This document shows, piece by piece, positions 54,450 to 64,000 of a stretch of 64,000 bases of DNA. The notes below the pieces were generated by a model that was given only the letters and a program-made list of their open reading frames with translations, was not told the DNA's origin and made no database searches. The DNA comes from Rutpela maculata. Lineage: Eukaryota > Arthropoda > Insecta > Coleoptera > Cerambycidae. The first letter of the stretch is position 1. The number at the start of each line of letters is the position of its first letter. The position numbers and the translations under genes were made by a program. The stretch is taken from NCBI GenBank assembly GCA_936432065.2, contig OW386287.2, positions 90,935,688-90,999,687 on the forward strand, written 5' to 3'.

Positions 54450-55760
54450 TGTGGTCTGTTACTTTCCCCATCACATTAGTAAAACCACATTCAAGCCGCA
54501 CCAATAGTTTTGGAGTTACTATATATATACATTTTTACCGACATACAGACATGAGGACATACTGACAAACCCATACCCGACTTAAAAACATCATTTGTGA
54601 ACTCGCTTAATCTACTCAAATTCTATTTAATATAATGTGGTATCACTTACCAGCATTTAAAAGAAAATAAATCGATGAACTAAGTAAATAATACAAAGAT
54701 TGATGTTCATTCATAATTCCGATGTCGCATGATGCAAGTTTTATCTATTCTGGACACGCAACTGCTTGGTTACATTGGTACCCCTTACAGATATTACTTT
54801 ATGTTATCGTGCTGTCCCGATAGAAATAATTATACTTGTTATTAAATTTCTACCGAAGGAAAGGAATTTTCTTGGTACACGAAAATAATATATTGGAGTT
54901 TTTATTCGAAACATCAAGATACTGTTCCAATCGTTAAATAGGTAACAATCACGAGTTTTTCCATATATAGGCAGATATTTACGATCTATTTCACCATAAC
55001 AAAATAGAGCAATAAAAAATAACCCAATATGTTTTCGTCTAACATGAAAAGATTGTTATCACCATTCGAAATGCAATGTTCTATTAGCTAAATGGCCCAG
55101 AGGATATCTTAATATTACAGAGAGCAAAAAGTATTTACAGTATTATATGAGATAAGATTATGTTTGTTCAATAAATAAAATACGGTCTAATAAAATATTT
55201 TGAAATTAATTGGTTACAAAATAATAATACTTAATAATAATAATGGGGGCGAGAATAGAGGCGACTTCAATGTGAATGTCAGTCGATATTCCGTTGAAGC
55301 AACGTCGAGCGCGGTTAGTACTTGGGAAATACAGCGTTCTCGTCCCACCTTCTAGCGGCTTGTATATCAGTGTATACGTGGAAGCTACGTAATTTCAGAC
55401 GAGGATTACGTAGTGGATATACCATCCTTCGGAGGGGATGTAAAGCAGGCGGTCCCTTGTCTATTAAATGTTAGGCAAGTAAAAGATCCCTACTCTTCTT
55501 AAGGGAAGAGGTTCGGCAAAATTTCCAGGTTGGGGGTAGCTCGTCTCCTGGCGTCGGTGATAGGCCCTGGTAGCGGAAATAGGCCGACGTTAAATAATTA
55601 CAAAAAAAACAAAGTAGACTTATTGCTTTGTAGTTCCATATTTATTGTGGTAGTCTTTTTGTACAGCGATTGGACTCAATATTTGGTTGGATTAATTTAA
55701 ATAAATCGAGAAATGTTCCTGAGTTATATACAAACATAAAGCTTGTGGCTGACAGATGCT
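54450..55760. other. No gene recognised; a GC-richer patch at 55240-55570
   Basis: 55240-55570 stands out by composition (CTTCGGAGGGGATGTAAAGC, CAGGCGGTCCC). This motif resembles sequence often seen in insect LINE-derived repeats; assignment weak. Elsewhere AT-rich. Confidence 0.4.
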
Positions 55761-55765
55761 TGTTT

Positions 55766-55972
55766 CAGGCCTGTAGCTAGAAAGTGCTTTAAGGGCGGGC
55801 AAACAATTTTTCAGGGGGGGGGGGCGTAACATTTTTTTTTAACCCAATCTCTTTCAAAATATTGGGAAGGCAGTTAAAATTGCCCCCTCTTGCGGTCGCC
55901 GTAGGTTGGGTGAAAATTATTCCAGGACGGGCGTAGCCCGTCCTGCCCCTCCCCTAGCTGCTTGCAGGCCTG
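55766..55972. mobile_element. hAT MITE, 207 bp, perfect 8-bp TSD
   Basis: Ends CAGGCCTG both ways, TSD GCTTGTTT at 55758-55765 and 55973-55980. Inside is a perfect palindrome GGACGGGC-GTA-GCCCGTCC and a polyG tract. Confidence 0.9.
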
Positions 55973-55979
55973 GCTTGTT

Positions 55980-56490
55980 TTGCAATGTTTCGATATATTG
56001 TCATATGAACATGATTGAATAGATTTTAACTTACTTATTAATGAAATTACATCGGGCTCTAATATTGGAGTTAATTAAATCACGCTAATATACCGGGTGA
56101 CAACGAGATTAGTCCCGTTCGAATTTCTAGATTGATTTTAGGAATACAATTTTGAAATTTTGGCATATCATTTGTGACACAAGAAGCCACATTTTACAGT
56201 TATTAAGTGAAAAATATCCCTTCCGGTCCAACCGGAAGTAGCAACAACTTTTGATTTTGAAATAGCAACTTATATATGTTTTTGCATATTTATTAGATTC
56301 TACATGAAATTCTCGTTACAACGATGTAGAAAAGGTGGAAAAGTTGGCAACTGCGACTGTGTTCTCAAAAAATTTACCCAGTAGGCCTTGAATCTGATGT
56401 ATCACCTTAATTTTTATTGTGGCATTTCAATAAAAGTTTATTTCGTGCTAAAATTACTATTTTGAATTGAAAAACAATTTTTTGAAAAAA
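55980..56490. other. AT-rich spacer
   Basis: TATACCGGGTGACAACGAGA near 56090 looks like an eroded repeat end. No gene. Confidence 0.35.
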
Positions 56491-56494
56491 CATA

Positions 56495-56720
56495 CAGTTC
56501 ATCTCAAACTTATAGCAACATGAGTCCCAGTGTTTCAATGCAAAGTTAAGCACTTTATCCTACAAATACATTAGCTAGAAGTTTAGAATATGCTTTTATT
56601 AAACATTTTAATATTGCAACTTCATATTCTAAACTTCTAGCTAATTTATTTGTAGGATAAAGTGCTTAACTTTGCATTGAAACACTGGGCCTCATGTTGC
56701 TATAAGTTTGAGATGAACTG
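56495..56720. mobile_element. Mariner-like palindromic MITE, 226 bp
   Basis: CAGTTCATCTCAAACTTATA at the left and its inverse at the right, flanked by TA (56493-56494 and 56721-56722). The arms pair over about 100 bp with very few mismatches. Confidence 0.85.
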
Positions 56721-56729
56721 TAATAAGCA

Positions 56730-58095
56730 AATGGATTTTATTAAATATTTTTAAATGGTAACCATATTTTTTTACTTGCACCAACAAAGCCCAAAACATT
56801 AACCATTTATTTGATGTATAATACGTCTAGTTTCGGTGATAATTTATACTGAAACTATTGGATTTCTGGAGAATAGATGCTATTCTTCAGTTATTTAATG
56901 AAACAGTATGTATAGTTGAAGTAATCTAAATAGTGAGCCGTTGTGAAGGGCGAGAGGATTGAATAAGGCGGCAACTAGATCTCCCGTCTTTACTCCACTT
57001 TTAGATTAAGTGAGAAAGAAGGTACCGGCCATTCAATGTCGGTTATCTTACGTGGCGTGTAGGCGTATATTTTTGACAGTTATGTTTAATCCAGGATCGC
57101 AGTTAGACACCGCAGTCGAGCTTATACTGTCGAGGTGAAGATATAATTCAATAATTACTTTATATTTCTTTATCTGGTAATGTGTTTTTGAAACTATTTT
57201 AGTAAGTTTTGTTATCAATTCACAGCAGTGCTTTGGGGGATATTGAAAGTGTAATATTATAAATTATTATTATTTACAATATAGTTAATTCGGCTCTGCG
57301 TTCTCCACCCTTGCCTCTCAACGTCGCTCACAAATGCGATTTAGGCGTGCAGATCACCCCCAATAAGTGCTCTAGAAACTGAGTAACCAATTTGTGCGAG
57401 GTAACCACTTCTAACTTGGTTTTTCTTCAAGCTGACATCAAAGAGTACTTAGGGTACGAACATGTCGAAGAATCTTAATAGTTAAATGAGTAGTTCACTA
57501 CTACAGTCGCCGTCAATTTGTAAAACAAACCTATACATTTAAATGGGATAGCGCATGCCAAAGATACTTGCAGCAGTTCATCCTAGCAGTTTACACGGGA
57601 ATCACCGCGGTCATTGCACTTCACTGGCCATTCATAATTTTATACATTTGGTGTGAGGTACGCAGACCGAAGCATCCTCGCATCTAGAAGTTCAGGCCAC
57701 AATTTGAGTCCGTGCATCGAATTCATCAATTTGTAAAACAAACCTGTACATTTAAATGTGACCGCACATGTCGAGGATGTTACCAGAGCTGTTTATATCC
57801 GAAGTCAACTAGCATGTTCACGTCGAAACAAAATAGTTTGTTTTTACATGGTGGTAGAGAGGTAGACTACGCGGGTCGCGAATATTTATCATATTTTGAA
57901 TAAATATTTCTATGGATATTTGTTTTAAGTTATAGCTAACAACCTTAATTATTGCTTTATAATTAAAATATATACAAGCTCGTATCTTAAAATTATTTTT
58001 ATATGTTTATTTTATATGTTACCTACATGATTTTAGTAAATATTTCTATGAATAATTTTTTTGCCTATGGCTATATATCTACACCAGAAGTAGGG
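56730..58095. other. No gene recognised; diverged ~210-bp duplication
   Basis: TCAATTTGTAAAACAAACCT occurs at 57511-57530 and 57724-57743 with similar flanks (TACATTTAAATG, GCACATGTC-like), a tandem duplication. Remaining sequence AT-rich. Confidence 0.45.
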
Positions 58096-58103
58096 ACAGT
58101 GGG

Positions 58104-58369
58104 CAGGACCGCCGACAGGGGGAGGCAGGGGGCCCGGGACTACGGCTATATTACGTCATATAGGCTAGGCCATTCAGTTGTGCACATTTGGCGATTCTCA
58201 AAAAAATTATATAAAAATTTCAATTCAATAAAAATCTGTAACAATTAAATACTGTGGTAGTTTTTTAATAAATTAAAAACAGAAAAATAAAACGACAAAA
58301 CCTTGAAAGAGGGAAGGGGCCCTCAATAATAAGCAGCCCCGGGGCTCGGTAAAGCTGTCGATGGCCCTG
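58104..58369. mobile_element. hAT MITE, 266 bp, perfect 8-bp TSD
   Basis: CAGGACCGCCGACAG at the left, the inverse of CAGGGCCATCGACAG at the right, TSD ACAGTGGG at 58096-58103 and 58370-58377. Confidence 0.9.
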
Positions 58370-58784
58370 ACAGTGGGGTATTTAGCAACTATAATTATTG
58401 GTATATAATTAATATAGCTATTAAATTGAAAAAGTAGCAATACAAATATAGTACGGCTTTTCCAGCATTGAATACGTGCCGTGTGCCGTATTTTAATTTC
58501 AACGACAATTCCCTCCAGTCTTTCTATTGATGGTACACATGCGGATTAATTTTGAAGAACTGTGAGGGGTTGAGGTTTAGCCAGTACACACTACGTTTGT
58601 CTAGATTCGCCGTACAGTGTATAACCATCACGCAGGAATGTGTGTACGATATATATTGAATATCCTTTTATTTTTATTCTGTGAAAAAGTGAAAATGAAT
58701 AAAAAGGACGAATCAATCAATGCTCCAGCGTTGTGGGACAAACGCCATAAACAGCACCACAACCGGCATGTTTTGAGTAGGGAG

Positions 58785-59505
58785 TGGAAAAACCGCTACC
58801 CAAGGAATCCTTACTTCCACATCCAGATTTTCCATCAAAGTCTCTCACAACGAAAACATTTTGTATGTGGAAATAATTACTTATGGAACTTTAATAATGT
58901 AATATTTGAAATCGTTTACCCCAAGAACTCATAAAACAGTATCCCACATCGGTAGTAGGGTGGAAGTGGATGAAGTAAAAAAAATATTTTGACGTTTTTG
59001 GTTCTTGTACACACACACACACACACTAAATCACATTTTTTTTCACCCCCTTTAATAACGGTGTGGGGGTGGTAATGGGGGTGGCTAATGCCAAAAAATT
59101 TTTTGAGACCTTTTATAGCTTCTCTTGTATAAATACTAATACTAAATATCACTACTAAATACCAATACCAATTTTATGAACTCATATCTGCTAGATTTAT
59201 CTGTTTGCACCCATTTACCCTTATTTACCCCCCAACTCCTCAACAGAATAAGATGAAAATATAATCTAATTCCAGATCACGTTAAAATGCATACGTGTAC
59301 CAAATTTCAAGTTAATATCTTAAACGTTCCAGAGTAATCGTGCGCACAAAAAAGTTACAGACAGGCAGACAGAGACAGACATTTTTTTTCGGTCAAACTT
59401 AAAATTTCGACGTTTCATGACATTCTAAGCTTATTTGAACAGTAAAAATATTCAAAATATTTTTTGTCGTTACTACTGTACTTCCACGGGATGTGGAAAT
59501 AAAAC
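58785..59505 (-). repeat. 'CTTCCAC-hairpin' family, copy 2 (inverted)
   Basis: Same blocks as 985-1680 in reverse: CCCAAGGAATCCTTACTTCC, the C-rich and G-rich stretches, GTTACAGACAGGCAGACAG, GACGTTTCATGACATTCTAA and the CTTCCACGGGATGTGGAA hairpin near 59480-59500. A (CA)n tract lies at 59009-59026. Confidence 0.7.
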
Positions 59506-59509
59506 TAGG

Positions 59510-60505
59510 AAGACAATCTGAATCAACAGGTAAAGTGTAGTAGGTACCGGCGTCGTAGATATTACGACGGAAGCGTTTTTGTAAAATATTCCTTGTCACA
59601 GTGTACACCACGCCTATGGCTAGCCCCTATTGGTTAACTGAAAATATATCTGTGTATAGAGATTTTAATAAAACGTACACGAGGGTCTATTGCCTATGTG
59701 TATCTTGATTTACGATATCAGTTGTGCATTCTGCTTTGTTTATGTACTTAATATTTCATTAATGAAGGTGCGTAGAAAATATAAATCTGTTTAAGATGAA
59801 GTTTTTACTGTAATCAAAATGTAGGTAACATAAATTTAAAGGTAAAAGTTGACAAAATGAGTACCTAAAGTAACAAAAATAATTTTAACTTTAGCATTTG
59901 GCATATTTGCGGTAATATTTTTTGAAAGATGTTTTCTTAGACTTCGTTGAATAACTTCATATCATGAAAATTTTTGGCACCACTTAGTATTATGCTCTCT
60001 TCAAAGTAATTTAAGAAAATTAGTTTCGTTTCATTATTCATTTTCAAGAGGCTGTACGCTTCAGCCACATGTATGTGACAATTATTATGAACATAAGTTA
60101 CCTGTAATAAAGCACAATAACGCGACATAATATAAAGTGTATAAAAATTACCGTTGCAGTGATCGCAAAATGCACTATAGTCACTTTCAAACCGTTCAAG
60201 ATTTTATTTCGTTCGCCCCAACACCTTAAAACCTCTGTCATTAACAAATATGTCATCCGAAAATTCGCATTAATTGTCATTGATTGCTAACAATTTCTTT
60301 TCGATGTCGTCCATTATTGTGACTTTATCAACACTCACTCACTGATAGAAGTAGGTATAAGTTAACACTGTAAAAATTATATTTATTCTAGCGGCCGGGT
60401 ATAGATTACAGGACGGCACTGTGGTCGCGTATAAATTTACTTTAACACGGTTGTGGGCGTGGTCTGCACTGTAACAAAGTGGGCAGATTTCTAAATTCAC
60501 TGGTG
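59510..60505. other. AT-rich, no gene recognised
   Basis: No repeats or exons identified. Confidence 0.4.
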
Positions 60506-60507
60506 GA

Positions 60508-60855
60508 TCGCACCCAAGATTTGTAAAAGAGACAGGTTGCCTGGTAACTCAGGAGCCAATAAAATTCTTGCGCGGGAGTGACGTGTCCAGAGGACCATTT
60601 AAAATTAACATGCACAACAAATGATCTACTTAAAATATGAATATCCAAAATAATATTTTCAATAACTGTGTAAGCAGAAATAAAATATATTAAACAAAGT
60701 ACGACGAGATCAACGAGGTTAGGGATACACTGGTCGACCTTTGCATCTTTTACCTCTGTGAAGTGAGTTGTAGAAGCGGGTCCTCTGGATGACGCGCAAT
60801 ATGGCGCTCCCTAGTTACCAGGCAACCTGTCCTCTACAAACCTTGGATCGCACCG
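60508..60855. repeat. Foldback, ~350 bp
   Basis: GGATCGCACCCAAGATTTGT...GACAGGTTGCCTGGTAACTC at 60508-60555 is mirrored by GTTACCAGGCAACCTGTCCT...CCTTGGATCGCACC at 60815-60853, with further pairing of AGAGGACC and GGTCCTCT. Confidence 0.75.
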
Positions 60856-60859
60856 GTAA

Positions 60860-61238
60860 GCAATACTTAACATTATTTGATTGGCTATTTTGAAAAACAT
60901 AGCCAATGAGCTTCGTGCTTTGTCCACCGGGTGCATCTGCCCGACAATTTAGAAAAGTGCCGAGTATATTTTACGAAAACGTTACCTGGAAGGATTTCGG
61001 CAATAAAAACTTCAGATATCGATAATTACTTTAAACGGACGTACAGAATTGTACATAAAATTTGATCGTATTTATGCAACATTTATTTACTTTTCTTTCA
61101 GATCCTGATATCTCTGAAAATTAAATATAAGTAAATTAAATAAAAAATAAATTTATAATTCTTAATATGAGAAGGTATAATTATAAAATGTAACCAAAAT
61201 TGTTACGTTACATAGAATACATATGTATATTGAATGGA
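60860..61238. other. AT-rich spacer
   Basis: Nothing identified. Confidence 0.4.
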
Positions 61239-61240
61239 AA

Positions 61241-61383
61241 AGAGGTCTACAGACGACCCAACTGTCGGGAGCCAAAATTGTCGGTACGCTTTTTGGAATT
61301 CCAGCAGACCAGTTCACTTTTACAAATGAGTTCAAAGCATGCCGACAATGTTGGCTCCCGATAGTTGGGTCGTCTGTAGACCC
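61241..61383. mobile_element. Small palindromic MITE, 'CTACAGACGACCC' family
   Basis: GTCTACAGACGACCCAACTG and the inverse CAGACGACCC-type right end pair, including TCGGGAGCCAA and TTGTCGG blocks. A related unit follows immediately. Confidence 0.75.
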
Positions 61384-61394
61384 CTAAAGGTTTA

Positions 61395-61745
61395 TACAGA
61401 CGATCCAACCCACTAACCAACCAACCAACCAACCAACCAACCAACCAACCAACCAACCAACCAACCAACCAACCAACCAACCAACCAACCAACCAACCAA
61501 CCAACCAACCAACCAACCAACCAACCAACCAACCAACCAACCAACCAACCAACCAATCAACCAACCGACCTTCTCGGTATACTTTGAAGTTTGCCATGAG
61601 AACTCTTAAAACTGCTGAAGTCAACGATATTGGTACGCCTTGAAGACGCTGAAACTCCAGCAGACCAGCTTACTTTTGCGAGTTGTCATAGCAATTTTCA
61701 AAGTGTACCGAGAAGGTTGGTTGGTTTGGCCGTCTGTAGATCCCT
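61395..61745. mobile_element. Second copy of the same MITE family with an expanded (CCAA)n arm
   Basis: Starts TACAGACGATCCAACCCA and ends GGTTTGGCCGTCTGTAGA. The left arm should read CCAACC...GACCTTCTCGGTA; instead about 38 CCAA units lie there, while the right arm has two to three. Confidence 0.65.
61415..61567 (+). repeat. (CCAA)n microsatellite
   Basis: About 38 nearly pure units. The minus-strand ORF through it encodes an artefactual LVGW repeat. Confidence 0.95.
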
Positions 61746-61879
61746 GTTATTAACTTAGGCCCAAGAGAAGATCGAACCAACCAACCAATTAACCTTGTCG
61801 GTACGCTTTGAAGTTTGTCTAATTTAAGAAACATATTATTATGTCTGAAATAAATAACAACTGAATTCATTATTCGTTT

Positions 61880-61925
61880 TACTTCCACATCCTCGTAGTG
61901 AAGTGGAAGTATTGTAACAAATTAT
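61880..61925 (+). repeat. 'CTTCCAC-hairpin' terminus only
   Basis: TTTTACTTCCACATC, loop, GTGAAGTGGAAGTATTGTAA matches the start of the repeat at 985. Confidence 0.5.
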
Positions 61926-62134
61926 ATGTATGCAGGGCCGTTCCTAGATGCGACACAAAATGTTGCATCAATGTGTTTAATAATACGAATGTTCTTTTTA
62001 CAAAGCTTTTATTTGTATATTAGTTCATTAGTTAGTTAATGTGTTTGTTAGTAGGTTTAGGCGGATTCTTGCAAGTCAATTTTGAACCACTTATTTCATA
62101 GTTATTTGCCAAAGTTTACCTATTTAGTTTTTAA

Positions 62135-62527
62135 GGATAGGATTTTGCAGAGTGAGAGGGAAATATGCATTTGTTTTCGGTTTATTATAAATATTTAAAA
62201 AATCTTAAATGGTATAATCTTTAAAATAGCTTCAAATACTTCCCATTGCTCTAAGGAATACAACCATATACAGTTTTTATCATAAATTTTGCATATAGTT
62301 AAATGCCATACTCTAATAATGAAATTAGGAACTATTTTCATTGACAAACTAGGATATTCAATTACAATAGAAATTTACAATAAAAAAAAAATATATAGTT
62401 GTATTCTTTAGAACAATAGCAATTATTTAAAACAGTCTTAAGGATTATACTATGTTTGGTTTTTTAATTATTTATAATAAATCGAAAATAAACGCATATT
62501 TCCCTCTCACTCTGCAAAATCTTATCC
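62135..62527. mobile_element. TTAA-type foldback MITE, 393 bp
   Basis: GGATAGGATTTTGCAGAGTG and inverse ends, flanked by TTAA (62131-62134 and 62528-62531). Arms of about 150 bp. TTAA targets are used by piggyBac and Kolobok; which of these cannot be told. Confidence 0.75.
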
Positions 62528-62534
62528 TTAAAAT

Positions 62535-64000
62535 GGAGCAGTATCCGATGGTTACCTATAAAACTGAGTTTTATATCCGTCGGCAAACGTATAAAAACCG
62601 TAGCATTATTTTTCTGGGTACTATACTGGTACAGTTGGGGACAATACAATATTTATATTGATTTTTTTTATCTGTAATGATTTTTAGTGAACACCATTAA
62701 CGAGTACGCAGAAAGAATTATATAATGCCAATGCAACAGACGCAGACGACTCGTATTATCCGACGGAAAGAGCCACGCGACGGTGCTAGGCCCTAGCCGT
62801 AATTTTCAATAATAGGTTTAATTTTTAGTCATGTTTTGAATGTTCGAATTAACTATTTATGGAGTAGGGTTTTGTTCGTAAGCAGTCAGAAAATTAATCC
62901 GGTCACAATGCAACTTATTTTGCTACAAAAATAGCTTATAGCTATTTTATAAGTACTAAAATCTGTGTTTAATTTTAATAATAAGAATAATAATAATATT
63001 TGATAAAAAAAATGCACACTCCACATTTTCACATGTATTTTTCTTGAAAACTACTAATAGTAAAAAAGAAAATTCAAATAACAAGTTTCTTCCATCCTGT
63101 ATTTTCATTTATTTTTGATATACTTGGTATCTATTTCGAAAGATAACAATTTTCTCGATTGCTAATATAATTGCTAATTATTGTAAAGAAACATAAGATC
63201 ATATTTTATTTATTATTTCAACTAATTCATCAATTAATTTTGTTCAGTAATGTACAGTGTTCTAATGTATTTTAAAAGATACAATAAAAATTCAACAAAA
63301 AATAGAATAGACAGATAGTGGGGTGCCAGTACTTTTAATCAGATAGTACACGTATATTATATCATACCAACTAATTAAATTTTATATTTATCTAATAGTA
63401 CACCTATTCACTGATTGCGCATATCCCCATTTAAATAATTTGTATTTAAAATGTCCCATAAGAAGAGTATATCTCTGTATAATTCGAAAGTTTCACCCCC
63501 AACCTCTCGTTCCGGTTACCGCCATAACAATACGCACTCAAATGGGTTTGTTCCAAATTTCGTGAAAAAAATACCTATTTTTGGATTGTTTCCGAAGGAA
63601 ATAAAAATTCTGAAATTGCCAATGAAAATTCACTGGAATTGTCAATTTGTACTAAGTTTTAATTATTTTAATTTCTGATTGCAATAATAATTATTGCCAT
63701 GCGCCATGCAACTTTCATTACATTTCATAATTTTTCCACCCATAATAACAGACGCAATAGATCACCTTTTGCGTTTTATAAAATTTAATGTATCACAAGA
63801 ATGCACTTTTCAGAGATCTACGTTAAAAAAGTCCTAAATCGGACCTAAAATACATGCTTTATGATGGTGATTCCAAACAAACGGCGACACACTGCAGAAA
63901 TAGAAATTATTTACATGAGATACAATAAAACCAGGTCAATTACCCGAAAAACGGAACGGATTGATAAACTTCTCCGGCATGTACGCCCAGCATCGTGGCC
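62535..64000. other. AT-rich, no gene recognised
   Basis: The short ORFs (62452-62661, 63451-63678) overlap repeat arms or lack any family resemblance. Confidence 0.45.

Noticed and set aside
58617..58934. 105-codon ORF beginning MYNHHAG
   Set aside because: Its middle third matches the noncoding repeat copy at 1590-1660, so it is repeat-derived.
61247..61624. 125-codon minus-strand ORF with LVGW repeats
   Set aside because: It is the translation of the (CCAA)n microsatellite.
63451..63678. 75-codon ORF near the right edge
   Set aside because: No family match, no flanking splice sites that extend it, AT-rich random composition.

Overview
The window is AT-rich animal DNA, most likely insect. 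It holds one host gene, no intact RNA gene and no bacterial signals, and almost everything else is layered transposable elements. The host gene is the 3' end of a cyclic nucleotide-gated (CNG) channel, beta-subunit-like, on the plus strand. Three coding exons (10860-11089, 12238-12350, 23181-23574) join in matching splice phases and end at a stop codon. Upstream exons encoding the transmembrane and pore part are not in the window. The species cannot be named; the gene type and the mix of Jockey-, R4-, Ty3/gypsy-, hAT-, Transib- and Academ-like elements suggest an insect.

Layout. 1-10,800 (upstream flank or intron): a 2.3-kb hAT element with a perfect 8-bp target-site duplication (TSD), tRNA-like repeats, a 1.8-kb foldback element, and a 3-kb element with long inverted arms holding two fragments of an XPG-like nuclease gene. 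10,860-23,574: the CNG exons. The last intron (10.8 kb) holds a 4.4-kb inverted-repeat element with 19-bp tandem repeats inside both ends, and a four-level nest (tRNA-like repeat, then hAT remnant, then 2.9-kb 'CCCAAG' element, then LINE). 24,282-29,246: the most interesting object, an Academ-like DNA transposon. It carries a broken minus-strand gene for an XPG/PIN-like nuclease with a C-terminal cysteine cluster, is split by a 1.4-kb Transib-like element with CACAGTG ends and a CATCG duplication, and has a short deletion derivative at 47,613-47,895 that helps define its ends.

29,516-31,588: a second 'CCCAAG' element. 35,609-37,021: a second foldback. 37,288-37,620: an R4/Dong-like LINE fragment. 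39,300-40,302: a Jockey-like LINE tail with a 13-bp TSD. 40,818-46,095: a young Ty3/gypsy element whose two LTRs differ at two positions but whose frames are broken by small indels and a hAT MITE. 46,800-48,625: a short retroposed insert with a 21-bp TSD beside a long interspersed repeat. 52,342-64,000: mainly non-autonomous elements (hAT, mariner-like, TTAA-type), a (CCAA)n microsatellite that apparently grew inside a transposon end, and unrecognised AT-rich DNA.

The CNG gene is the only part likely to serve the host. The rest records successive insertions, several provable inside the window because an empty copy of the target repeat is also present or because removing the insert restores a reading frame.
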